This document shows positions 17,332-26,008 of a stretch of DNA of 64,000 nt, piece after piece. The notes under the pieces are model-generated. The model was given only the letters and a program-made list of their open reading frames with translations, did no database searches and was not told where the DNA came from. The stretch lies in the NCBI RefSeq assembly GCF_000571935.1, contig NZ_ATAX01000010.1, positions 52,711-116,710 on the forward strand. Direction: 5' to 3'. The number at the start of each line of letters is the position of its first letter. Position 1 is the stretch's first letter. The DNA is from Ruminococcus flavefaciens 007c (GTDB lineage Bacteria; Bacillota; Clostridia; Oscillospirales; Ruminococcaceae). The translations under genes were made by a program, and so were the position numbers.

Positions 17332-19677
17332 TTATCTTATACCCCAGATATTCTCGGCATAGTCCGCAATAGTCCTGTCAGAGCTGAACTTACCTGCATT
17401 GCACATATTCAGCCACTGCCTGCGTGCAAAAGCAATTCTGTCCGCGCTGTAGTCGCCTATGCAGCGGAGCTTGGTCTCAACGTAGTCCCTTATATCTCCA
17501 AGGAGGTAATAATGATCTGGAGCGTGCCAGCTGGCACCGTCAAGGAGAGCCATATACAGCTCGCGGAAATCGCCGCTGCCGCCGTCGGAAACAATTCCGT
17601 CGATAAGGGAGGATACTACCCTGCGTATCATATCGTCGCCTGCAAATACACTTCTGCTGTCGTATTCGGGAACTATCTTCTCCAGCTCCTCAACACGGGC
17701 GCCGAAGATGTAATTGTTCTCCTCGCCTGCCTCCTGAACTATCTCGATATTAGCACCGTCATAGGTTCCGAGAGTCACAGCGCCGTTGAGCATCAGCTTC
17801 ATATTGCCGGTACCGCTTGCTTCAGTACCTGCTGTGGATATCTGCTCCGAGATATCAGCAGCCGCCACAAGCTTTTCGGCATATGATACATTGTAGTTCT
17901 GCACGAACACAACCTTGATAAGATCACGGGTATCGGGATCTTCCGAGACTACCCTGCCCACCTCGTTGATGAACTTGATTATAGCCTTGGCACGGCGGTA
18001 TCCGGGAGCGGATTTAGCTCCGAAAATGAAGGTAGTCGACTTGAAATCCTTTATACTGCCGTCCTTGATGCCGTAGTATATCCACAGTATAGAGAAGGCA
18101 TTGAGAAGCTGTCTCTTATACTCATGAAGGCGCTTTATCTGTATATCGAAAACAGACTCCGCGTCGATGTCAATGCCGTCGTGAGCCTTGATGAAGTCAG
18201 CCAGCTGCTGCTTTTTAGCCTGCTTGATATCAATGAAGCGGCGGAGCACATTCTCATCGTCGGCGTACTTTGCAAGCTCCTTCAGCCTGTCAAGGTCGTT
18301 TATCCAGTTATCATCCCCGAGAAGCTCCGTGATATACGCAGACAGCTCCCTGTTGCAGAGTGCTATCCAGCGGCGCTGGGTAATGCCGTTGGTCTCGTTG
18401 CGGAAGCGCTGGGGATAAAGGCTGAACCAGTCGGAAAGAACAGTGTCCTTGAGTATCTGAGTGTGTATCTCCGCAACACCGTTGATGTGGCTTGAAGCAT
18501 AGCAGGCCATATCTGCCATATGGATAAGATCGCCCTTGATTATCTTTATGCGGTCTGTCTTTTCTCTGGGAACGTTTGCAGAATACATATCCGCCATAAG
18601 CGCTTCATTTATCTGTATGATTATAGCATAGATCCTCGGGAGAAGCTCCTCCACAAGGTCTGTGCGCCACTTTTCCAGAGCCTCCTGCATAACGGTGTGA
18701 TTGGTATAGTTGAATATCCTCTTTGCCATTTCAAGGGCTTTCTCGAAGGTGTAGCCCTCATTGTCCACCAGCTGCCTTATGAGCTCGGGGATAGAGATAA
18801 CGGGATGAGTATCGTTGAGCTGAACCGAGATATAGTCCGCTAAATTATCGAGAGTACCGTATCTCGCCTTGTGCTTTCTTATTATATCCGTCAGTGAAGC
18901 GCAGCTGAAGAAGTACTGCTGCTTCAGACGCAGCTTCTTGCCCTCATCGGTGTCGTCGTTGGGATAGAGCACGCGGGAGATATCCTCAGCGAATATCTTT
19001 TCCTTTGAAGCTTCAAGGTAGTCCTGCTTGTTGAACACATCGAAGTCGAACTCCTTAACAGGCTCGGCCTGCCATAGACGGAGCGTTCCCACGTTCTCGG
19101 TACGGAAGCCGAATACAGGCATATCGTAGGGCACAGCCTTAACGGTCTGACCGCTGTACTCAATGAGGACAGTGTCCTCGTCGCAGCGCACCGACCACGG
19201 ATCGCCGTATTTTGTCCAGTCGTCGATGTCCTCGCGCTGGAAGCCGTCAACTATTGACTGCTTGAAAAGTCCGTACTTGTAGCGTATGCCGTAACCGTCA
19301 AGTGGAAGTCCTAAAGTTGCGGCACTGTCAAGGAAGCAGGCAGCAAGTCTGCCAAGGCCGCCGTTTCCGAGAGCAGCGTCCTCTATCTCCTCAAGGTCTG
19401 CAAGGTCAAGTCCAAGCTCTTTGAAAGCTGCGTCCACCTCGTCGTATATACCGAGGACCAGCAGGTTATTGTATACCGCTCTTCCCACAAGGAACTCCAT
19501 GGAAAGATATGCCCCGCGGCGCTTTGAAAGATGCTCCTGACGGGCATTGCTCCAATGCTCCGCGAACATCTCCATGACTGTCTTTCCAAGTGCGTCGTGA
19601 AGCTGCTGAGGCGTTGCGCTCTTTATATCCCTTGGAAGTCTCCCCGTGAATTTCTCAACAAACGATTTCTTATCCAT
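17332..19677 (-). CDS. glgP: Glycogen/alpha-glucan phosphorylase (GT35)
   Basis: 781 residues, slightly below the usual 790-840. It releases glucose-1-phosphate from alpha-1,4-glucans using pyridoxal phosphate in the cytoplasm. The motif EASGTGNMKLMLNGAVTLGT carries the PLP-binding lysine. NGGLGRLAACFLDSAATLG and QLNDTHPVISIPELIRQLVD are further family blocks, and RNETNGITQRRWI is the substrate-site region. The start follows AAAGGAGCAGGGGGAA. It is the last gene of the malQ-lipoprotein-glgP operon, with a terminator downstream. It probably serves turnover of glycogen or imported maltodextrins. Confidence 0.96.
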   Translation of the reverse strand: MDKKSFVEKFTGRLPRDIKSATPQQLHDALGKTVMEMFAEHWSNARQEHLSKRRGAYLSMEFLVGRAVYNNLLVLGIYDEVDAAFKELGLDLADLEEIEDAALGNGGLGRLAACFLDSAATLGLPLDGYGIRYKYGLFKQSIVDGFQREDIDDWTKYGDPWSVRCDEDTVLIEYSGQTVKAVPYDMPVFGFRTENVGTLRLWQAEPVKEFDFDVFNKQDYLEASKEKIFAEDISRVLYPNDDTDEGKKLRLKQQYFFSCASLTDIIRKHKARYGTLDNLADYISVQLNDTHPVISIPELIRQLVDNEGYTFEKALEMAKRIFNYTNHTVMQEALEKWRTDLVEELLPRIYAIIIQINEALMADMYSANVPREKTDRIKIIKGDLIHMADMACYASSHINGVAEIHTQILKDTVLSDWFSLYPQRFRNETNGITQRRWIALCNRELSAYITELLGDDNWINDLDRLKELAKYADDENVLRRFIDIKQAKKQQLADFIKAHDGIDIDAESVFDIQIKRLHEYKRQLLNAFSILWIYYGIKDGSIKDFKSTTFIFGAKSAPGYRRAKAIIKFINEVGRVVSEDPDTRDLIKVVFVQNYNVSYAEKLVAAADISEQISTAGTEASGTGNMKLMLNGAVTLGTYDGANIEIVQEAGEENNYIFGARVEELEKIVPEYDSRSVFAGDDMIRRVVSSLIDGIVSDGGSGDFRELYMALLDGASWHAPDHYYLLGDIRDYVETKLRCIGDYSADRIAFARRQWLNMCNAGKFSSDRTIADYAENIWGIR

Positions 19678-19691
19678 TTCCCCCTGCTCCT

Positions 19692-20687
19692 TTAATTTAT
19701 TAATTTTGAAGTTATTCCTTGGGGATATCCCTCAATGATATCATCAAGGCGATCGTAATCCTCCTGTGATACCTGCTCCACATGAACCTGCAGGATATAC
19801 CCGTACTCTCCGGGATAACCGTCGCCTCTGCGGGGGCTGTAAGCCCTCATATCATCGGAGACCTCCATTCCTTCCGCGACAAGCAGCCAGCAGAACACAT
19901 ATCCCTTGTTATCCGCCAGAGCCTGTCGGAACTCTTCATATGTCATATCGGCAGGACTTTCAAAGGGCAGTTCACCACAGCCCGCTCTTGCCTCTATAAA
20001 AACCTTTCCGCCGGGAACAAGCTTTTGCAGCGAGCCTGCTGCTTCATTTTTGAGCTGATCCCAGTAATGGGTATATAAATAGGTGTCATGGGTTATATTA
20101 TCTGTGTTTTCTTTGATACGCGCCTCAAAGTAAATGCCGTCACTGCCCTTTAAGGTATAGACCACATCAAGGGGCTCGTTGGGATCGCGTTTGACCGGGA
20201 TAGTAGTTCTCGTACCGTCATCGTTAAGTATAGTCTTAGGCCATGACTCCCAGCAGAGGTTTCTGGCAAAGACTTCAAAATCCCTGCCGTATTTCCCTCT
20301 CAGCTTCTCAAGTCCGTTCCACTCAGCCTCGGGTATCTCCTCAGCGCCCCCGGGACCATCAACCGTGTAATGCTTTACGGGAGCAGGTGCAGCAGCCTCT
20401 GTTGCAGCCGGCTTGTCCGTTGAAGCCTTCGTTGCTGAAGCCTTCGTTGTTGAAGCAGCTTTTGTCGTTGCAGCAGTGGTTTTGGAAGCAGTGGTCTTTG
20501 CAGTAGTTTTTGCAGTAGTTTTTGAAGCAGTTGTTTTCGCAGTTGTTGTTTCGGCAGTCGTCTCTGCTGTACTTGCAGTCACATCGCTTGCTTCAACTGC
20601 GGCGTTTTCTTTTGAAGTCTTTTCTGAAGCACCGCAGCCTGTAAGCATAATTGCTGACGTCATTGCTATAATAAGTCTTTTTTTCAT
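19692..20687 (-). CDS. Unknown lipoprotein with Thr/Ala/Lys-rich linker, between malQ and glgP
   Basis: 331 residues. A lipoprotein signal (MKKRLIIAMTSAIMLTGCG, lipobox LTGC with Cys18) is followed by a low-complexity stretch of TTAKTTA-type repeats (about 30-100) and a globular C-terminal part of about 225 residues (from TVDGPGGAEEIPEAEWNG) that I do not recognise. It is 13 bases after malQ and 14 before glgP, so it is part of that operon even though both neighbours are cytoplasmic. The repeat linker resembles those of the dockerin proteins here but is richer in Lys and Ala. Role unknown. Confidence 0.75.
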   Translation of the reverse strand: MKKRLIIAMTSAIMLTGCGASEKTSKENAAVEASDVTASTAETTAETTTAKTTASKTTAKTTAKTTASKTTAATTKAASTTKASATKASTDKPAATEAAAPAPVKHYTVDGPGGAEEIPEAEWNGLEKLRGKYGRDFEVFARNLCWESWPKTILNDDGTRTTIPVKRDPNEPLDVVYTLKGSDGIYFEARIKENTDNITHDTYLYTHYWDQLKNEAAGSLQKLVPGGKVFIEARAGCGELPFESPADMTYEEFRQALADNKGYVFCWLLVAEGMEVSDDMRAYSPRRGDGYPGEYGYILQVHVEQVSQEDYDRLDDIIEGYPQGITSKLIN

Positions 20688-20700
20688 TTTTATACCTCAC

Positions 20701-22173
20701 TTATCTGTTGTACATCCTGTTCAGCCTGCGTATCTTCTTTGCCAGCTCGGCTGTGAAGTCCGTCTTCTGGGTGCGGAACTGCCAGTTGCCGCCCAGTGTG
20801 GACGGTGTATTCATCCTGTCCTCTTTCGGACTGTCGAGGAAGTCCTGTATCTGTGCTACTGCCACCATAGCCACGCTTCCCCATGCCGAGCGGATCATTG
20901 CTGAGGGTATATCCTTTTTCTTCCTGACGCTGAGGTACTTCATAGCAAATTTCAGCGACTTCTTGTCAAGAGTCCCACCCCAGCCGTTCAGTGTCTCGTT
21001 ATCGTGAGTACCTGTGTATGCGTAATAATTGGTACTGCTGTAGTTATGGGGCAGGTACTCGTTCTTGCCGTCGGAGAAGCCGAACTGAAGCACCTTCATG
21101 CCCGGGTATCCGCACTTATCCAGCATTTCCCTCACCTCGGGAGTGATGAAGCCCAGATCCTCGGCGATTATATCCAGCCTGCCCAGCTTTTCCTCGGCAA
21201 GCCTGAAAAGCTCGTAATTCGGTCCCTTCTTCCACTCTCCAACCGTAGCGTCCTTGTTGCCGAAGGGGATAGAGTAATAGCTCTCAAAGCCGCGGAAGTG
21301 GTCTATGCGTACTATATCGTAAAGCTCCGAAGCAGCTTTTATGCGGTCTATCCACCATTCAAAGCCTGTCTTTTTATGGTAGTCCCAGTTATATAGCGGA
21401 TTGCCCCAGAGCTGTCCCAGAGGCGAAAAATCATCGGGAGGACAGCCTGCCACAGCTATTGGACGCCGCTTCCTGTCAAACTGGAAAAGCTTCGGCGAAG
21501 CCCATGCCTCAACGCTGTCAAGGGCACAGTATATGGGAATATCGCCTATTATCTCTATGCCGCTGTCATTGGCATATTTTTTCAGTTCCTTCCACTGTCT
21601 GCTGAACTCGTACTGAACGAATTTATTGAAGCCGATGTCCTTTTTCAGCTCCTTTTTCGCAGCTGCCACAGCCTTTGTACGGTGCATGGAGATATCCTCG
21701 TCCCATTCATACCAGGGCTTGCCGTCATAACGGAATTTCAGAGCCATAAAGAGAGCGTAATCCTCCAGCCAGCTCTTGTTCTCGTCGCAGAACTTCTTGT
21801 ACTCGGGGAATCTGGCAGGCTTGAAGCGTGCATAGGCGATACGCAGCACATCGAAGCAATGGTCATAGAGGAGACTGTAATCCACCTTATCCGCAGCGCT
21901 TTCCCAGTCGAAGGCAGCAAACTCATGGTGTTCGAGAAGACCGTCCGCCTCCAGCACCTCAAAATCTATGAAGTAGGGATTTCCCGCCTTGACCGAAAAG
22001 GACTGATAGGGCGAATCCCCGTAGCTTGTGGGAGAAAGGGGCAGTATCTGCCAGCATTTTACCTCTGCGGACTTCAGGAAGTCCACGAACTCAAAGGCAG
22101 CTCTTCCCATCTTGCCTATACCGTATTCAGACGGCAGGCTGGATATGTGCATCAATATACAGCTTTTTCGCAT
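20701..22173 (-). CDS. malQ: 4-alpha-glucanotransferase (GH77)
   Basis: 490 residues, normal for GH77 amylomaltase, which rearranges maltodextrins in the cytoplasm. Landmarks include ISSLPSEYGIGKMGRAAFEF at the start, EIIGDIPIYCALDSVEAW, VRIDHFRGFESYYSIPFG (nucleophile Asp of RIDHFRG), LDIIAEDLGFITPEVREML (acid/base Glu) and YTGTHDNETLNGW. The ATG follows CGGAGATGAGAAA. It is the first gene of the three-gene alpha-glucan operon and is divergent from the next gene on the right. Confidence 0.96.
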   Translation of the reverse strand: MRKSCILMHISSLPSEYGIGKMGRAAFEFVDFLKSAEVKCWQILPLSPTSYGDSPYQSFSVKAGNPYFIDFEVLEADGLLEHHEFAAFDWESAADKVDYSLLYDHCFDVLRIAYARFKPARFPEYKKFCDENKSWLEDYALFMALKFRYDGKPWYEWDEDISMHRTKAVAAAKKELKKDIGFNKFVQYEFSRQWKELKKYANDSGIEIIGDIPIYCALDSVEAWASPKLFQFDRKRRPIAVAGCPPDDFSPLGQLWGNPLYNWDYHKKTGFEWWIDRIKAASELYDIVRIDHFRGFESYYSIPFGNKDATVGEWKKGPNYELFRLAEEKLGRLDIIAEDLGFITPEVREMLDKCGYPGMKVLQFGFSDGKNEYLPHNYSSTNYYAYTGTHDNETLNGWGGTLDKKSLKFAMKYLSVRKKKDIPSAMIRSAWGSVAMVAVAQIQDFLDSPKEDRMNTPSTLGGNWQFRTQKTDFTAELAKKIRRLNRMYNR

Positions 22174-22246
22174 TTTCTCATCTCCGTTTCAATATTACTG
22201 TATAATCACTGTAAAACCGCCGATAATATGATCGGAGGTGCTTGCC

Positions 22247-22675
22247 ATGAAGCTTTCACAGTTTATTTTTTCGTTTCTCATGGGCTATTTCTGTTACAGC
22301 CTCATCGAGATAGTAATGAGGGGCTATACCCACTGGACCATGTCACTTACGGGCGGTCTTGTGCTTGCCGTACTCTACGCAGTCAACCGGTGCCGGACCA
22401 TGACGCTTATCAGAAGCTGCGCTGTAGGCACGCTTCTCATAACCGCCATAGAGTTTGCCGTAGGGGTATTCGATAATATGATTATGCACTGGAACGTATG
22501 GGATTACTCGGATATGCCGCTGAATCTTCTGGGTCAGATATGTATTCCCTTTTCCTGTTTCTGGTTCCTGCTGTGCATACCCGCAAGGCTGCTGTGCAGG
22601 CACATGGACAGGCGTCTCGGCCGCACAGTGAAGTATAAAAAGGCTGTTCCGATAGCCTCAGAACAGCCTTTATGA
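22247..22675 (+). CDS. Putative membrane protein, CmpB-like ABC transporter permease family
   Basis: 142 residues with four membrane helices, starting MKLSQFIFSFLMGYFCYSLI. The pattern LIEIVMRGYTHWTMSLTGGL and NMIMHWNVWDYSDMPLNLLG is typical of the PF06541 family (putative ABC transporter permease, CmpB-like) common in Firmicutes, though no ATPase lies nearby and the annotation name is not proof of transport. The ATG at 22247 is spaced well from GGAGG; the GTG at 22238 overlaps that site and is unlikely. A terminator-like hairpin lies inside the last codons. Confidence 0.75.
   Translation: MKLSQFIFSFLMGYFCYSLIEIVMRGYTHWTMSLTGGLVLAVLYAVNRCRTMTLIRSCAVGTLLITAIEFAVGVFDNMIMHWNVWDYSDMPLNLLGQICIPFSCFWFLLCIPARLLCRHMDRRLGRTVKYKKAVPIASEQPL
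22639..22671 (-). terminator. Terminator of the zinc-ribbon gene, overlapping the end of the opposite gene
   Basis: AAAGGCTGTTC / GAACAGCCTTT pair as an 11-bp stem with an 11-base loop; on the reverse strand TTTTTATAC follows. The hairpin is embedded in the coding end of the convergent plus-strand gene. Confidence 0.65.
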
Positions 22676-22882
22676 TCAATAGTTCTTGTTGGGATCCGCG
22701 TCAAAGAAATTATTACTGCTTTCTGTATAATAATCGTTGGGTTCCAGTGACATAAAGTCTTCATCCTCAATGTCCGGAAGTCTTGCACCGCAGCGTCCGC
22801 AGAACTGGAAACGCTCGTTTACTTCTGCATCACATTTAGGACATATCTTATAGCCTCTGATACCGTTGAGCTCATATCTCAT
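22676..22882 (-). pseudogene. Zinc-ribbon protein, 3' fragment of a frameshifted gene
   Basis: 68 residues from ATG 22882: MRYELNGIRGYKICPKCDAE with the four zinc ligands CPKC and CGRC, then an acidic tail. Read upstream in the same frame, the sequence continues without a stop through SDEDPAALKVLCDDIDTRRR to 22954, just after the run of five T at 22955-22959. That is the expected middle part of this Firmicute family (coiled N-terminus plus C-terminal zinc ribbon). One missing A in the coding-strand run separates it from the 5' fragment. If the base were restored, one protein of about 145 residues would result. It may be a true mutation or a sequencing/assembly error. Confidence 0.75.
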
Positions 22883-23109
22883 TTTCTTGATCCTTCTGCG
22901 TCTGGTATCGATATCATCACAAAGGACCTTAAGAGCCGCGGGATCCTCATCTGATTTTTATAATATTTCTTTCCGAGATCGGTAAAAATCTCTACGATTC
23001 TTTCCTCCTCATAAAGGATCTTCCTTTTGAGGTTATTAGCCTCGGAAATGCTTTTTGCTTTTTCTGATACACCCCTGCTCGCATCATTGAATTTATCGAG
23101 AATACCCAT
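22879..23109 (-). pseudogene. Zinc-ribbon protein, 5' fragment of a frameshifted gene
   Basis: 76 residues starting MGILDKFNDASRGVSEKAKS, a helical, charged N-terminal region (family members act as small zinc-ribbon proteins of unknown function). After GKKYYKN the residues (QMRIPRLLRSFVMISIP) no longer look like the family, whereas the neighbouring frame does. The switch point is the A5 run (plus-strand 22955-22959). The fragment ends with TGA overlapping the ATG of the 3' fragment. Its ribosome site (AGGAGTGATGAAAG) is intact. The slippery sequence is not a canonical -1 site, so programmed frameshifting is less likely than mutation. Confidence 0.75.
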
Positions 23110-23233
23110 CTTTCATCACTCCTGTCGAATATTTTCTCGTTAAATATTACACTTCTATTATACAACACGCACTTGAAATATGTCAAGCGTTTTAAAAATA
23201 TTTTTAAAAAATGGTTGTATTTTTGTGCAATAC

Positions 23234-23668
23234 TCACATTTCAGCGATGTCATTTTCGGTAAGCTGAATAATTCCTCCGTCGTTGAGTGCCACAGAAGCA
23301 TTTTCAATATCGTCCACTCTTATTACAAAAGAGACCGATCTGTCCGATTTACCGAGGAAGGTATAGAGATATTCAAGATTTACGTTCCTGTTTCCCAGTA
23401 TATCCAGAACGCGGCTGAGCTGTCCGGGAGTATCGGGAATAGATATTGCGACTACCTCTGTTACTGTTACAGCATAGGACGCTGCCTTCAGTTTTTCTAC
23501 TGCCTTATCGGTATCATTAACTATCATTCTTACGATGCCGAAATCACTTGTATCAGCCAGGCTGAGAGCGCGGACATTGATTTTGCATTCCTTTATCATC
23601 TTCATTACGCCTGCAAGCTGATTTGGTTTATTATCAACAAATACTGAGATCTGTCTTACATTTGACAT
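23234..23668 (-). CDS. Tandem ACT-domain protein
   Basis: 144 residues made of two ACT domains (about 3-70 starting VRQISVFVDNKPNQLAGVMK, and 72-140 with ISIPDTPGQLSRVLDILGN). ACT domains bind amino acids. Stand-alone double-ACT proteins of this type are regularly encoded beside phenylacetate-CoA ligase genes in anaerobes, as here (paaK starts the local run, with one small gene between). A role in sensing an aromatic or branched amino acid is likely but not shown. The start follows AAAGGAGGAATATCGT. Confidence 0.88.
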   Translation of the reverse strand: MSNVRQISVFVDNKPNQLAGVMKMIKECKINVRALSLADTSDFGIVRMIVNDTDKAVEKLKAASYAVTVTEVVAISIPDTPGQLSRVLDILGNRNVNLEYLYTFLGKSDRSVSFVIRVDDIENASVALNDGGIIQLTENDIAEM

Positions 23669-23707
23669 ACGATATTCCTCCTTTATGCCTGTGATACAGC
23701 TGCCCCA

Positions 23708-23932
23708 TCAGCCCTTGGACTTCTCATTGTACATAACAAGTACGGAAAGCTCGTCGATGTACTCGTTTACATGAGTCTGGGCGTCGTGGCAGAGGCCCGA
23801 AGAGGTGCTGAACTTGATGTCGATGACATCTACCCCCGCAATGAACTGATTGAGTTCATTTTCAAAAGCAGCGAACCTCTGGTATTTCTCCTGTTCGGGC
23901 ATATAATTTGTGGAAAATAATTTGATCTTCAT
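23708..23932 (-). CDS. Small protein, Cse60-like
   Basis: 74 residues, MKIKLFSTNYMPEQEKYQRF then a helix, a VIDIKFSTS strand and a C-terminal strand SVLVMYNEK. The layout is like the Cse60 (sporulation-associated, DUF2758) group of small Firmicute proteins, whose function is unknown; the match is by eye. The ATG follows GGAGGTACATTT. It lies between paaK and the ACT gene in the same direction, so it is probably co-transcribed with them. Confidence 0.6.
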   Translation of the reverse strand: MKIKLFSTNYMPEQEKYQRFAAFENELNQFIAGVDVIDIKFSTSSGLCHDAQTHVNEYIDELSVLVMYNEKSKG

Positions 23933-23990
23933 AAATGTACCTCCTGTAAATATGTGTTTTATCCCCTAAAACCTATTTTGCAAAAGTACC

Positions 23991-25298
23991 TTAATCGTGA
24001 AGCTTGCGTCGATCGATGACTCTTACCGCCTTGCCCTCGCTTCTTGCGATGGACTTGGGCGATACAAGGTGTACCTTGGGATTGATGCCAAGCATATCCT
24101 TCATAGCGCCTGCAAGAGCTCTCTCCTCTTTCTGTACGTCCTTGACCTTGTCGGAGAACTTGTCGGGATTCATCTCGACGCTGATGTCAAGGGTATCAGT
24201 ATTGTTTACACGGTCAACCTCGATGAGGTAGTTGGGAGAATAACCCTGCTCGATAAGAACAGTCTCGATCTGTGACGGGAATACATTTACTCCGCGGATA
24301 ATCATCATATCATCGCTTCTGCCCATAGGCTTAGCCATCTTTATGAGAGTACGTCCGCATGAGCACTTCTTCCTGCTGAGCACGCAGAGATCACGTGTAC
24401 GATAGCGAAGGAGGGGGAAAGCTTCCTTTGTGATGCTTGTGAATACCAACTCGCCTACCTCGCCCTCTGGAAGGACCTCTCCCGTATCGGGATCGATTAT
24501 CTCGGGGATAAAGTTGTCCTCGTTGATATGCATACCGCTCTGCTCGGAACATTCAAAAGCAACGCCGGGGCCGCTTGATTCTGTAAGTCCGTAGATATCG
24601 AAAGCCTTTATACCCAGTGACTTTTCGATACTGCGGCGCATTTCCTCGGTCCAGGGCTCGGCTCCGAAGATACCTGCCTTGAGCTTGAGGTCATCGGGAG
24701 ATAATCCCATATCGTGAATGGTCTCTCCGATGTATGCCGCATATGAAGGTGTACAGCAGAGTATGGTAGCTTCCAGATCCTGCATGAACTGGATCTGTCT
24801 CTCTGTATTTCCCGAGCTCATGGGGAGAGTGAGACAGCCTACCTTGTGAGATCCGCCGTGGAGTCCCATACCGCCAGTGAAAAGGCCGTAGCCGTATGCC
24901 ACCTGCACCACGTCGTCTTCGGTACCGCCTGCGGCAGTGATAGCTCTTGCACAGCATTCGTCCCACATATCAACGTCGTTCTGGGTATAGAAAGCAACAA
25001 CTCTCTTGCCGGTAGTACCGCTGGTGGAATGTATCCTTACACATTCGCTGAGTGGCTTTGCAAGCAGTCCGTAGGGATATGCCTCTCTCAGATCGGCCTT
25101 GCTGAGGAAAGGCAGCTTGTGCAGATCTTCGGTTCCCTTGATGTCCTCGGGTTTTACGCCTTTTTTGTCCATGAGATCACGGTAATACTTCACATTCTCA
25201 TAAACGTGCTTTACCTGTGCCACAAGGCGCTCGTCCTGGAGCTTCTTCATTTTTGCCCGCGATGCACATTCAATCTCTTTGTTCCAATATTTTTCCAT
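23991..25298 (-). CDS. paaK: Phenylacetate-CoA ligase
   Basis: 435 residues, normal for PaaK, which activates phenylacetate (or another aryl acetate such as indoleacetate) with ATP and CoA. The AMP-binding motif HSTSGTTGKRVVAFYT is near 95, with FDIYGLTESSGPG and LRYRTRDL further on, and the C-terminal lid ends ARSEGKAVRVIDRRKL. The ATG at 25298 is preceded by AAAAGGAGTAGAAGTCCA; the TTG at 25325 would start before that site. Together with iorA/iorB it forms the aryl-acid module: the oxidoreductase can make or use aryl-acetyl-CoA. Rumen cellulolytic species are known to carboxylate phenylacetate to make phenylalanine, which fits this set. Confidence 0.93.
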   Translation of the reverse strand: MEKYWNKEIECASRAKMKKLQDERLVAQVKHVYENVKYYRDLMDKKGVKPEDIKGTEDLHKLPFLSKADLREAYPYGLLAKPLSECVRIHSTSGTTGKRVVAFYTQNDVDMWDECCARAITAAGGTEDDVVQVAYGYGLFTGGMGLHGGSHKVGCLTLPMSSGNTERQIQFMQDLEATILCCTPSYAAYIGETIHDMGLSPDDLKLKAGIFGAEPWTEEMRRSIEKSLGIKAFDIYGLTESSGPGVAFECSEQSGMHINEDNFIPEIIDPDTGEVLPEGEVGELVFTSITKEAFPLLRYRTRDLCVLSRKKCSCGRTLIKMAKPMGRSDDMMIIRGVNVFPSQIETVLIEQGYSPNYLIEVDRVNNTDTLDISVEMNPDKFSDKVKDVQKEERALAGAMKDMLGINPKVHLVSPKSIARSEGKAVRVIDRRKLHD

Positions 25299-25324
25299 TG
25301 GACTTCTACTCCTTTTCAGATCCA

Positions 25325-25392
25325 AGAGCTTAGATCTCAGATCTCAAATTTGATATTTGATACTTATGTTATTATACTTAGTTCTAAGCTCT
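25325..25392. repeat. MITE-like inverted repeat between paaK and iorB
   Basis: 10-bp terminal arms AGAGCTTAGA / TCTAAGCTCT flank an AT-rich core rich in GATCTCAGATCTC-type short repeats. A related string (TTAGTTCTTAGCTCT) occurs at 27586-27600. It may be a small non-autonomous mobile or palindromic element. Confidence 0.4.
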
Positions 25393-25405
25393 AAGATATC
25401 TGTTC

Positions 25406-25981
25406 TTATTCAGCGGCCTTTCCCAGCTCGAAAGCCTTCTTGTTGAGCTCAAGGAACTTTGGCGGTACGCACTGCTCAAGAGCCTTCTGCCAGAGCTCGT
25501 CGGGATAGTCCATACGTGAAGCGAGAACGCCCATGAGTACTACGTTTGAAGCCTTTGCGGTGCCTGCCTGCTCTGCCAGTGCCAGAGCGTCAACTGCTAC
25601 CAGCTCAACGCCTGCTGCCCTGAGCTTCTCAACGAGGTTCTCGGGATACTTTGCAGCTCCTGTGATGACCGGCATAGGATCTATCTGCTGAGTGGAGGTT
25701 ATGAGCTTGCCGCCCTTCTTGAGGTAAGGAAGACATCTTGCAGCCTCCAGAAGCTCGAAGGAGATAACAGCGTCAGCTTCGCCCTTTTCGATGACCGGTG
25801 AATATACCTTCTCGCCGTACTTTACGTAGGTAACAACAGAGCCGCCTCTCTGCGACATACCGTGTACCTCGCTGACCTTAACATCATAGCCCTGTGCGAG
25901 AAGCACATTTCCCAGAAGTCTTGAAGCGAGCAGCGAACCCTGTCCGCCTACTCCGACTATCATTATTGATCTTGTTTCCAT
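25406..25981 (-). CDS. iorB: Indolepyruvate:ferredoxin oxidoreductase, beta subunit
   Basis: 191 residues, the usual size of IorB, the gamma-type domain of 2-oxoacid oxidoreductases. The N-terminal IMIVGVGGQGSLLASRLLGN and KVSEVHGMSQRGGSVVTYV are diagnostic. It works with IorA to interconvert aryl pyruvates and aryl-acetyl-CoA using ferredoxin in the cytoplasm. The ATG follows AAAAGGAGTAATATAAA. In most genomes iorB follows iorA directly; here two unrelated genes lie between them, although all share one direction. paaK follows. Confidence 0.94.
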   Translation of the reverse strand: METRSIMIVGVGGQGSLLASRLLGNVLLAQGYDVKVSEVHGMSQRGGSVVTYVKYGEKVYSPVIEKGEADAVISFELLEAARCLPYLKKGGKLITSTQQIDPMPVITGAAKYPENLVEKLRAAGVELVAVDALALAEQAGTAKASNVVLMGVLASRMDYPDELWQKALEQCVPPKFLELNKKAFELGKAAE

Positions 25982-26008
25982 TTTATATTACTCCTTAAAA
26001 GTTTATTG

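Noticed and set aside
22950..22962. Programmed -1 frameshift joining the two zinc-ribbon fragments
   Set aside because: The slip site TAAAAAT is not a canonical slippery heptamer and no stimulatory stem-loop was seen; a one-base deletion is simpler.
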